Assembly (NCBI GenBank): GCA_905221605.1 | Contig: CAJNDS010002162.1 | Location: 227,281 to 291,280, forward strand | Direction: 5' to 3' | Length of the DNA stretch: 64,000 nucleotides | Source: Symbiodinium natans | Taxonomy: Eukaryota > Sar > Dinophyceae > Suessiales > Symbiodiniaceae | Part shown: positions 9,062-17,469 of the stretch, in pieces | Layout of the letters: every line of letters begins with the position of its first letter | Numbering within the stretch: the stretch's first letter is position 1 | Translations under genes and position numbers: made by a program | The notes under the pieces: generated by a model | Database searches by the model: none | What the model saw: only the letters and a program-made list of their open reading frames with translations | Told to the model about the DNA's origin: nothing

Positions 9062-11962
9062 TCAGAACTTATACATTCTGCAGTGCCAAGTCGCGATTGA
9101 TTGAGACGCTGCGACTTTCTGGAGTACTCTGGCTGCGTGTTCACAGCGAGCTTCTGCCAGCGATACGTGGATCTCCAGAGCACAACGCAAAGCCACTCGT
9201 CTCCACTCTTCTGAGGAAGAAAATGAAGTCGGGTGAGGACAATGCAAGAAAGTGTCGCCGAGATCTGGCCTCAAGCGGCGAGCCTGATCGTAAATGAAAT
9301 GGTATAACACGACGTCTTGGCCTTGGTGCAGCAAGTCCAATATGATTCTGGCTCTGTGGAGAACTTGTTCCCACTGCCGCTTAGCCATACTGATTTTCTC
9401 ATCCGGATCAGGCAGCAAGTAGAGTGCCTCAGGCATGTTGTTCCAAACATCAGCGTGCTTGCGCAGGATCTTGTTTATGACGCCATGGAACTTGCAATCA
9501 GATTGGAGATGCCATTGCATTTTTTTATAGTATGTGCCTGCGTGCACGTAGGGAGACTTGTCAGACTCAAGCTTCGCCGCAGCAGAAACTGTAACTGACA
9601 AGTAGTCGCTACTGCCCCCGAGAGCATCCTGAAGTTGAGCAGGACAGAAAGGGCATAATTGGTCTGGGTGATGTAGAACATGCCTGTGGCACATCCATGT
9701 CGAACACGTCGGGCAGACTCTCCAACGTGTTGCAGTGATGCATCTCGTCTGCGCGCAGATGCTGCACTTCACTGTCGCAGTGTGAGATAAAGGAGATGGC
9801 TTAGACCTGAAGCTTGGCTGGAAATCGTCTGCGTGTGTTCGCCTGTACAGCCACACGAACACTTCTGCTAAGGGAGGCGCCATCTCGATGCCGTTGGCGC
9901 TTGTGGTAATTCTAGTCACCCCGACGTTATCGAGTGAGACTTCAAAGCAATGGCTGCTCCACTCGAGCGCGAAGTTGTGGACGGTGTCTGCTCGGATCTG
10001 ATGCCGTTCTCTGCCGTAATGAGGACGAGGCATTTCGCCGTTCAAGCCATAGGACCAAGTTGTGTTGCTTCTGAATAGATTGTCTATACGACAATATGAT
10101 TTCTTGATTCCTCGCCATTCCTTAACGCCCATGTAAATGCCACAAGTAGATGCAGGGAGGATGAGGTCGAACGTTGCTCTTCCCATCATCGGACCTATGG
10201 AGTGGAAGCCCAGAATGTCCGTTCCGACGTTGCCAGGCAAGCGCATACGCTGCACTGGCATGGAAACATAGATGTTTTGCGGCATGGTTGAGAACAAACA
10301 AAGTTGCCTGCATCTCACACTTGCCGCGCTTGCGATGTTGCAAATAGGTAGGATCGAGTTGATTACAGAGCGATCATGGAACTCGTCCCCCTCTAAGTAC
10401 AAGACTCTGTTCTGCCAACGACTAGAGTCTCGCACGGCCTCCTTCAGTGCTCGGCAGGTGGAAGCCAGTGTCCTGAGATGAGCTGGCGAAAAATGAAACA
10501 GGGTTATATCTCTGACAACATCCAGAGGAAGACTGCCTCCGATGCCGTCGAAGTCGTCTGCGTCCCAGCGCTTGTTATCATGTGTATTTCCTGCCAGCAC
10601 AGCAGCTGTACTCGCATCATCTTGTTCATGAACTTGTTTTTGTTGGGCTTGCAGACCGCACGCCAGTCTCATGAGATCTGCGGCAAGGCAGCTATCGTCG
10701 GAGCCGTTCTCGATGCAGTGATAGCATTCGTCACGGCAATGAACACGTTCAAGCGCCAGCTGTCTGCACAGCCTTGCGTTGGCAGCCTCTGACGTCGCGA
10801 GAAATTTGCGGAGCGCGGGTTCACTGCTGTCTTTCTCATGATGCTTCACAGTGTAATCTGTTGCGACGCACTCCGTGCTGCCGCCCATAGCATCCTCTTC
10901 ATCTACACACGGGTCGCCCGACATGCTTTGTTTTCTGCTGAAGCCGGAGACAATTGCTGCTTCCTGCCAGATGGGCTTCCCGACACTAGAGCCTGGCAGT
11001 AGTTCGAAATTCACGAAGTCGTTACCGAAAGCATGTAGCGTGCCCAGGTACAAACTAATAAGGGCAGGATGGATGCACATTGGAATCTGAATTTCATACT
11101 GTGTTTTTGAAGACACACTTGGTCGGATTAGATGCGACACATCACCGCATGTATCGGCGCAATGCTGCCCCAGCGTTCCTTGTTTCGCCAGGCCGATGTA
11201 CTTCTTGCAATCAACATCCGAAACTCTGCGGCCGCAAGCGTAACAAAGTTGTCGCCGTCTGCACATGGCAGCTTTCACAATTGTATGCTCGCTCTGGAAC
11301 CAGCGGACGAACATGTCTTCCGTTTCTGGCCAGGCGAACGCAGATCCTGCCAATGGTGGAAGTGCTATTTGCGTTGAGCGGCGTTCACTTGTCAGTCGTA
11401 CATGACAGCCAACTGGCAGCCAGGATATATCATCGCTTTCTTGAAGACAACATTCACCAACTTCAAGGCGGTATCTGTTTCCGCGCGTTTTCAGAAATCC
11501 GAAAGCAATGTCGAGATACGACCAGACGCCGTCCCAACTGGGATAAGGTAAGAAAGGAATGATTACTGCTTGCTCGATTCCGGCGTCGCCTAACTCAAAT
11601 AAACAGAATGAGATGCGTGTAGTTCCCAGCAGGTAGAAAGGCACCGCCATAAACATGAGGGTGCGCACTTCTTTGTCGAATAAGATTACAGGCAAAGCTC
11701 GACAGCCAGGTCTGTTGATGTTGTATGCCCGCGCGACTACGTCAAAGGGAACCTCGCCAGGCGAAATCCCAATAAGTGTACTTCGTCGTTGTCCGAAGAA
11801 AAAAATTCTGCATCGTCGATTTGTGGAGGAGATCTCGTGTATCGCAGGCACGCAATCCTGCGAATACTCTGAAGCGCCTCCTTTGCCATCTTGCTCCTGA
11901 CGCCGATTCCATCGCCTGCAAACGACGAAAAAGGTGCACACGTATTGTAAGCTGCGTGTCAC
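9062..11962 (-). CDS. F-box / SPRY-like / RING-like protein (copy 1)
   Basis: Open for 966 codons from GTG 11962; there is no early ATG. A good acceptor (TTTGCAG|G) puts a likely exon start at 11915, so upstream exons probably exist. Positions are counted from the GTG. Residues 240-275 hold Cys/His pairs (CYACGRRV, then CADTCGDVSH). Residues 382-466 are a clear paralogue of residues 812-906 of the neighbouring helicase protein. Residues 477-523 look like an F-box (LPLDVV...LRTLASTCRALKEAV...W). Residues 570-705 resemble a SPRY fold (WSYGLNGEMPRPHYG). Residues 732-773 form a cross-brace zinc pattern, CSIC...CPTC...CHRH...CPFC. A ubiquitin-ligase-like adaptor is the natural reading, perhaps acting on host factors, but this is inference from motifs. 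The last 190 residues are unassigned. Confidence 0.55.
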   Translation of the reverse strand: MTRSLQYVCTFFVVCRRWNRRQEQDGKGGASEYSQDCVPAIHEISSTNRRCRIFFFGQRRSTLIGISPGEVPFDVVARAYNINRPGCRALPVILFDKEVRTLMFMAVPFYLLGTTRISFCLFELGDAGIEQAVIIPFLPYPSWDGVWSYLDIAFGFLKTRGNRYRLEVGECCLQESDDISWLPVGCHVRLTSERRSTQIALPPLAGSAFAWPETEDMFVRWFQSEHTIVKAAMCRRRQLCYACGRRVSDVDCKKYIGLAKQGTLGQHCADTCGDVSHLIRPSVSSKTQYEIQIPMCIHPALISLYLGTLHAFGNDFVNFELLPGSSVGKPIWQEAAIVSGFSRKQSMSGDPCVDEEDAMGGSTECVATDYTVKHHEKDSSEPALRKFLATSEAANARLCRQLALERVHCRDECYHCIENGSDDSCLAADLMRLACGLQAQQKQVHEQDDASTAAVLAGNTHDNKRWDADDFDGIGGSLPLDVVRDITLFHFSPAHLRTLASTCRALKEAVRDSSRWQNRVLYLEGDEFHDRSVINSILPICNIASAASVRCRQLCLFSTMPQNIYVSMPVQRMRLPGNVGTDILGFHSIGPMMGRATFDLILPASTCGIYMGVKEWRGIKKSYCRIDNLFRSNTTWSYGLNGEMPRPHYGRERHQIRADTVHNFALEWSSHCFEVSLDNVGVTRITTSANGIEMAPPLAEVFVWLYRRTHADDFQPSFRSKPSPLSHTATVKCSICAQTRCITATRWRVCPTCSTWMCHRHVLHHPDQLCPFCPAQLQDALGGSSDYLSVTVSAAAKLESDKSPYVHAGTYYKKMQWHLQSDCKFHGVINKILRKHADVWNNMPEALYLLPDPDEKISMAKRQWEQVLHRARIILDLLHQGQDVVLYHFIYDQARRLRPDLGDTFLHCPHPTSFSSSEEWRRVALRCALEIHVSLAEARCEHAARVLQKVAASQSIATWHCRMYKF

Positions 11963-12462
11963 TTGTTTACTAATGTTTCAGTATTCTTTTATGATGTCAT
12001 TAGTTGTAAACGTGTGAGGCATTGAGTTCAATATTTCTGCTGAGATTCGGTGCTTTGGTTATAGGCTGGAAGTCGGCCGCGGCATCACCTTTCTCGCACC
12101 TGCAGGGTTCGACATGTGTTTGCATTCTCAGATGATGCTGCGCAATACATAAACAAACATCTTTGTGTAGTAATTGTCACGTGTGACCTTGCATCAGAAG
12201 ATGTTGACGACGTTGCTACATAGCTGCTGGAAGTCCTCGCAAGCGCAGATTCTTAAATGCATATTCGCAATGCTGGTTTTGTTAATCAAGTTATGCTACT
12301 GAATTCGTAGCTGCACAAAACTGCAGGCAGTCCGTGGCGAAGCCTGCAAAGATGTGAGCGGTGTTGCCTTGCGTCGAGACCACCTCACAGAATTTAAGAC
12401 ATTGATTGCGTGATGAATGAATTGAACCACTGTGCGCAATGTCAAGTGCGTATTGGGTTTTA

Positions 12463-13029
12463 CTACCGAAAAGTAAGCCTTCTGGACGACATCGTAGTCA
12501 AAATATCTTCGAAGTCCCGCAGCATCGCCCATGAATCTTTAATAGTATCCGACCAAAAAGCTGTTTTCAGTGAAGGGCAGTACAGCATTGCGCCGGGAAA
12601 GCCGCGTGGAAACCCCAATTGTCTGAGGATCGGATGTTGAGGATGTAGCTCCCACGCTCCATGTCGATCACGTAAATAACCAATGTTGCAATCGCTGATT
12701 GAGTTCAGCGTTGGTCGAGGAGTGCGTTGGCTTCTACGAAAAACAGCCCATTCATCTTTTAATCTCCACTCCAAATGTGAACCAGAGTGGAAAGGCTCGA
12801 AGTTGCTTGGAATTTTGTATGAAGAAGGCTGCGCCTGAAGCGTAATTCCAACCAGATTTACAAGTGCAGATGGGCTGCTCATTCCGACAGCTGCAGACAC
12901 TCGCAGAATACTATTTACTGCCTTGGACTCCAAATTTCTGGATGCTGTAGATGTTTGGCTAGAAGCCGAAGTTGCCTTCACAAATGCAAGCATATTCACG
13001 CAAATTACAGACACCTGAAGTAACTTTGC
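12463..13029 (-). CDS. Possible coding exon(s) upstream of the F-box ORF (copy 1; copy 2 at 26830-27396)
   Basis: An open minus-strand stretch continuing from the 92-bp exon at 13030-13121. The part encoding EPFHSGSHLEWRLKDEW and LRQLGFPRGFPGAML has a protein-like composition, while the part near 12960-13029 looks intronic. It may form the 5' exons of the F-box gene or a separate accessory gene. I recognise no domain. Confidence 0.3.
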   Translation of the reverse strand, partial: AKLLQVSVICVNMLAFVKATSASSQTSTASRNLESKAVNSILRVSAAVGMSSPSALVNLVGITLQAQPSSYKIPSNFEPFHSGSHLEWRLKDEWAVFRRSQRTPRPTLNSISDCNIGYLRDRHGAWELHPQHPILRQLGFPRGFPGAMLYCPSLKTAFWSDTIKDSWAMLRDFEDILTTMSSRRLTFR

Positions 13030-13121
13030 CTGTGTGCAAGCATTTGCAATATGCTCAAGCACGCAGCCTTTGCACTGGATGTTCTTGATGAATGTGACGT
13101 TGAAGACGTAGCCGAGTCTGC
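13030..13121 (-). CDS. 92-bp exon B of a tandem exon pair (copy 2: 27397-27488)
   Basis: Bounded by the acceptor ACTAAACAG|GC and the donor CACAG|GCAAAG, an AG|GC junction at each end. It shares about three quarters of its bases with exon A (13211-13302) and has exactly the same length. In one frame both encode NIQCKGC. Two open frames exist, so the protein frame is uncertain. Confidence 0.5.
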
Positions 13122-13210
13122 CTGTTTAGTCATAAAAGAATAGACCCAAGCACGCTTTTAACACGAGCAAGCTAATTCTTGCGACATATGATTAATTGAT
13201 GTTCACTTGC

Positions 13211-13302
13211 CTGCATGAAAGCAATTGCAATGGGCTTAAGCATGCAGCCTTTGCACTGGATGTTCTTGACGATCTCGACGTTGGAGATACAGTTGGGTTT
13301 GC
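13211..13302 (-). CDS. 92-bp exon A of a tandem exon pair (copy 2: 27578-27669)
   Basis: Bounded by GTCAACAG|GC and ATGCAG|GCAAGT, the latter a textbook GC donor. It lies 181 bases upstream (minus strand) of its paralogue exon B. The frame giving VEIVKNIQCKGCMLKPIA is open across the exon. Because 92 is not a multiple of three, including both exons would shift the frame, which hints at mutually exclusive use. Confidence 0.5.
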
Positions 13303-13444
13303 CTGTTGACTTATTTAAAAACATAAACACGTACGTTTCGCACCTGTGAATTTGTCACACGCGAAGCGCTGCGCTGTACTCAATACATGATGTTTCTTGA
13401 TCACCGTCACAGAAGCAAAATCATAAGCCTTCATCGTCGAGCTG

Positions 13445-13759
13445 CTAGACGAGGTCGAGGCCTGTCAATAATTTCGCACGTAATGAAACTGATGATCTAC
13501 TGATGAATATATGCAATGCGCAAGGCCTTACTGTCTTGTCTTGTACTGCAGAAAGCCTGACAATTTTTTGAATGTGCCATAATGACTTGAAGTCACTGCG
13601 CTTGCTAAATGACGCCTCTAGCATGCCCGGAATCTCCAAGATCACATCTTGAAGTGTCTTTGTTCTTGGACTCGGCACATCTCCGCCGTGTACCACCAAG
13701 TCTCTGCGCAAAGCTTTTTTCATCCAAGGCCTACGAAGATTGCCGTGAGAAAACACCAC
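13445..13759 (-). CDS. Possible coding exon, unknown function (copy 2: 27812-28126)
   Basis: A 104-codon open stretch with the protein-like core VPSPRTKTLQDVILEIPGML followed by FKSLWHIQKI. It lies upstream (minus strand) of the 92-bp exon pair and may belong to the same gene. No domain recognised. Confidence 0.25.
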   Translation of the reverse strand: MVFSHGNLRRPWMKKALRRDLVVHGGDVPSPRTKTLQDVILEIPGMLEASFSKRSDFKSLWHIQKIVRLSAVQDKTVRPCALHIFISRSSVSLRAKLLTGLDLV

Positions 13760-13900
13760 ACGAGTTTACGAGCATGCACGCCAATATGTTCTGCTTTCTT
13801 AGGCTCGGACTCGAGACCAGAGCCCTTAGAATCCTCAGCAATGTCTAGGATGTCCACAGAAGATCCGGCCTGACGTATCAGAGTGCCTTAAAAGAAAATA

Positions 13901-14000
13901 NNNNNNNNNNNNNNNNNNNNNNNNNNNNNNNNNNNNNNNNNNNNNNNNNNNNNNNNNNNNNNNNNNNNNNNNNNNNNNNNNNNNNNNNNNNNNNNNNNNN
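13901..14000. other. Assembly gap (100 N)
   Basis: Exactly 100 N, the usual placeholder for a scaffold join of unknown size. It truncates copy 1 at the same position where copy 2 reads on into 28268. Confidence 0.98.
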
Positions 14001-14365
14001 AAGCTTCGCAGCTTCGCATGTGCGCCTATGCTTCACACATAATCCCCCATCTGCGCGTCCGCGCGAAAAAATGTTTAGAGATACTGCCTTGTCTACGTAC
14101 GTAGGCCCCATATGCATTTTTCACAACAATGAGTTAGCGCTTCAGTAGGGCTTCGTTCTCTCGCGCGTCAGCCGCCTGTTGCGACTCCACGGGTGCGCTA
14201 AGACATGGGTTTGGGGACATGGGTTTGGGGTTTAGGGTTAAGGGTTTAGGGTTTAAGGTTTAGGGTTTAGGATGGGTTTAGGGTTTCCGAGACATGGGGA
14301 TTTCCTCATTGGGTGGGTTCTAGAATTACGATTGTGGCAACTAAGTGCTCCCCTAGTTATTTTGG
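14001..14365. other. Spacer between the copies with a TTTAGGG block (14214-14283)
   Basis: Sequence with no counterpart in copy 1 (it would lie left of base 1). It ends in degenerate TTTAGGG/GGGTTTAGG repeats in the opposite sense to the CCCTAAA arrays at 315 and 14678. No gene seen. Confidence 0.6.
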
Positions 14366-14677
14366 GAGCTTCCCAGGTCATGGCCCAACATGTTGGACCC
14401 GAAGCAGCGGATGCAAGAAGGCCCAGGCTGTCCAGTAACCTAGGCTTAAAAAGAAAGGTGTTTATAAGGGAACCTAAACCCCCCAAAAAAGGGAATAAGG
14501 GTACTACTGGGCACCCTAGAGGCCCTAGAACTCTAGGACCCGTTAAGATCTGCCCGTACAAGGGGGCCCGTATTCTGTTTGTAGGCTGATCCACAAGGGG
14601 TCCGAAATTCAGAGAAGGGCCCACATGCCTCTCTACGCCCCAACTCATAGGAAACCCGCTAGCCTAAGCACTATAGA

Positions 14678-14743
14678 CCCTAAACCCTAAACCCTAAACC
14701 CTAAACCCTAAACCCTAAACCCTAAACCCTAAACCCTAAACCC
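14678..14743. repeat. (CCCTAAA)n telomere-like block, copy 2
   Basis: Same array as at 315-380. About 400 bases to its left (14214-14283) lies a degenerate block of the opposite orientation (TTTAGGG), so the 14284-14677 segment is flanked by inverted telomere-like blocks. Confidence 0.9.
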
Positions 14744-15978
14744 AAACAGTTCTGTGATCCTGGTTCTTGACATCTTGCAGTCCCTCCACCTGCCGCCCAG
14801 AGGACTCGTGGTCGGGTGCACTTTCGTTTCAGTTTATTTGCCTCCCCACCGCGAAACTACCAATCATATACATGTGTATGAGTATATACCTGTCTTATAC
14901 TTATATATATATATATATAACATAAAAAGCCTTTCGGGTTTAATAAAAATAACATTAATGCAGCGGCTGCAGTAACTTGTAACTTCTTAAAATAAGTCTG
15001 TTATTAACATATTTAAGAAGTTGTTACAAGTAACTACAGCCTTTGAGTAAATGATGTAATGCTGTTCCTTATGCTAACAGTCCTTTATAAAGATAAAGGC
15101 TGCTACGAACCCTATCACGGACTGCTAGTATAAGGGAGAACACACTGACTAAAACAATTAAAAAAACCTTTAAAAGAACAATCGCGACAGAAACTGCTGA
15201 CTCTTAACAGTACGACATCACTCAGATTAAACAACACGGACACTGAAATCCAGTGCTCAGAACTCAGAAATCGCAGTGTCTCTAAAGTTATAACAGTTAA
15301 AGCATTCAGGCTCTGACTTCCAGCATCCGCAAAGTTCTTTAATGACATATTCCCAATATTTACAAAAACTTACCCAATATCGCACGTTTAACTCGCACAC
15401 TAAACGCAAAGTCTTGAGCATTTTATCTAAAACAAAAACGCGTATTGTAGTCAAACGGCTCACTGACTGCCTTTGTTAATGCAGCTACATGCATCAATCA
15501 AATAAAAAATGATATTGGATTCCGGTACCTAGAAATAAACTTGTATTTATACTGCTGAAAAACATTCTGCAACTCTGGAGTCTGCACGTAGAAAACACAA
15601 AGACCCTTATACATCTTGCTGACTAAACCGCTTTCGAATCAGATCACCTGGAAGCTTAAAATAGATTAGGAAGTCCGAGAAGTGATTCACTTCGGTTCAA
15701 ACAAACTTTAAGGTCTTTAGCGTGTGTCGAGTAGTCTCAAGAAGCTTGCAGAATGCATAGCAGCAGGATGCGTTTATAAAACATACAGATTGTCTTTTCA
15801 GGACTGTATTATTGTATAGCTGAATGCATCTTGTTGTCACAGCAACAAGCACGCCAGCAGAACATATTTTCCACATTTCCACACGAAGATCTAGCAACTC
15901 GCTCATCCGCAAGTCAGTAATTCAGAAAGTCGCAGCAAACCGATATGCACATGACGACTGTTCGTTACTAGAAGTGTA

Positions 15979-17442
15979 TCATTTCGACTTGCTCTTCACA
16001 CCGGAGCTTCGCAAGGTGTGCCTTCTAGGAGCTCGAAGAGGAGTTCTCTTCATTATTGTACGCTTGATGCGTTTGGCCGCTGGTCGCTTGGCGAGCCAGC
16101 CTCGCACTAGAGATTCTTCTGCTTCTCGCGCTGCAGCGAGCGGCAGCTGTGCTTTCTGCTGTCTTTTATGTTTCTTTTGTTCGGAGCACCACTGCTTCCA
16201 ATCTTCACAAGTCCAGATAGAATGTCCCAATGCTCTGCAGAGGAGAACGCTTTCAGAGACAATATGTGTCAATGGAAAATGGGTCGCGAGGTAGTGCGCC
16301 ATAAGCTTAATGAAATGATAATAGCGCAGCTTTAGGGCTAACGTGGAGCGGTGCATTACGTTTGTGCTTCGAGACCACGAGTTAATCTCAGCATGTAATG
16401 CCTCGTTGCTCGACGTGCCGCTGGGTAAAAAAATGAGATGCTCATTAGGCATCGCGTGGCGAGAACGAACATTGTTCATAAGCCACTCAAGCCTATCGGG
16501 AGCACAGGCTGCCCACAAGATTTTAAAGATTTCCTTGTTGGGCCCAGCGGCTTTACGCTTCACCTCATGTGCAAATTTTGCACAGATGGCTGCAACACTT
16601 TTGATGAACTCTGCCCTTCCATATAGCGGCGTCTCACAATCCAACGCAGCCAGCACATCGTTTGCTTCGTTCAAAGGCATTGACATTGATAAGATCATGT
16701 CTCTGCAGCTCGCCTCGGTCTCCTCAAGAGGTCTCGACATGTCGCCATCGTAACAAGTGGACCAGAACGTCTTCTCGACGCTTCTATCAATGGCACATGC
16801 CTTTTCGAGCACGCTTCGCAAAGCCTTCGAACCCGGCGTTCGTTTATTCCAATGGCCGTACTCATACACAATAGCAAGATGCACGGGATCCAGCATCATT
16901 GATGTAAGATTCGGGCAGACGCGCTGAAGTTCTTTGTAGAACTTCACAGAAGGGCTGTCTGTCGCAACGTGCATTACAGACTGCAGTTGCTCTGCCGTGA
17001 AGTTCTCTGTCAGGGCGGACACAATGTACTCTGACTTTTCTGACTGCAGAGGATGAAGGAGCAAGACAGCTCCTGATTTCCCTCGAACTGTTAGCAGTCG
17101 CCTCCAAGCCATGTCATCTGGAAAAGGAGCGTCTTGTCTTTCTTGAGCTGAAGCACGGTACGACGCCTGACCTCGAAGCTTTAGACACACCTTCAGAGTT
17201 GCGTCCATGCTCAGGTACACCCATTCTTTATTTGCCTCCAAATGCTTGCTCATGACGCTAGTTTTTTCTTTGAAAGCCGGTGACATCGTGATGTCTTCCA
17301 GCATTGGAAGCCAGTGCCTCACATCAGGCGGCAGTAACGTTGCAAGTTTGTTGCCGCACTTCATGGCTGTCATATGACAGCGAGGCCACAAAGCCCTCAC
17401 CTGATATTGCGGATTGTCTGCAAACATGATCAACGCAAACAC
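15979..17442 (-). CDS. DDE-type transposase (copy 2)
   Basis: Same 487-codon frame as at 1612-3075 with no amino-acid difference seen. It is again separated from the upstream gene by a single in-frame TAG (17470-17472). The shared stop means it predates the duplication, or that both copies derive from one assembled locus. The first ATG is at 17427. Confidence 0.65.
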   Translation of the reverse strand: MFALIMFADNPQYQVRALWPRCHMTAMKCGNKLATLLPPDVRHWLPMLEDITMSPAFKEKTSVMSKHLEANKEWVYLSMDATLKVCLKLRGQASYRASAQERQDAPFPDDMAWRRLLTVRGKSGAVLLLHPLQSEKSEYIVSALTENFTAEQLQSVMHVATDSPSVKFYKELQRVCPNLTSMMLDPVHLAIVYEYGHWNKRTPGSKALRSVLEKACAIDRSVEKTFWSTCYDGDMSRPLEETEASCRDMILSMSMPLNEANDVLAALDCETPLYGRAEFIKSVAAICAKFAHEVKRKAAGPNKEIFKILWAACAPDRLEWLMNNVRSRHAMPNEHLIFLPSGTSSNEALHAEINSWSRSTNVMHRSTLALKLRYYHFIKLMAHYLATHFPLTHIVSESVLLCRALGHSIWTCEDWKQWCSEQKKHKRQQKAQLPLAAAREAEESLVRGWLAKRPAAKRIKRTIMKRTPLRAPRRHTLRSSGVKSKSK

Positions 17443-17469
17443 AGTATTTAGATCACAAGCGAAAGATTT

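Larger units (their letters stand above)
1..13900. mobile_element. 14.4-kb repeated unit, copy 1 (large transposon-like element and flanks)
   Basis: Bases 1-13900 match 14366-28267 almost base for base: the offset is 14367 from about 560 onward and 14362-14366 before that, because of small indels in low-complexity sequence. The unit holds, all on the minus strand, an F-box ORF, a nuclease/helicase/polymerase-like/protease gene and an in-frame DDE transposase, so I treat it as one mobile element plus flanking sequence. The left edge is cut by the window start and the right edge by a 100-N gap, so true termini, inverted repeats and target duplications cannot be defined. An assembly artefact (two haplotypes scaffolded in series) is a serious alternative to a real tandem duplication. 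Confidence 0.7.
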
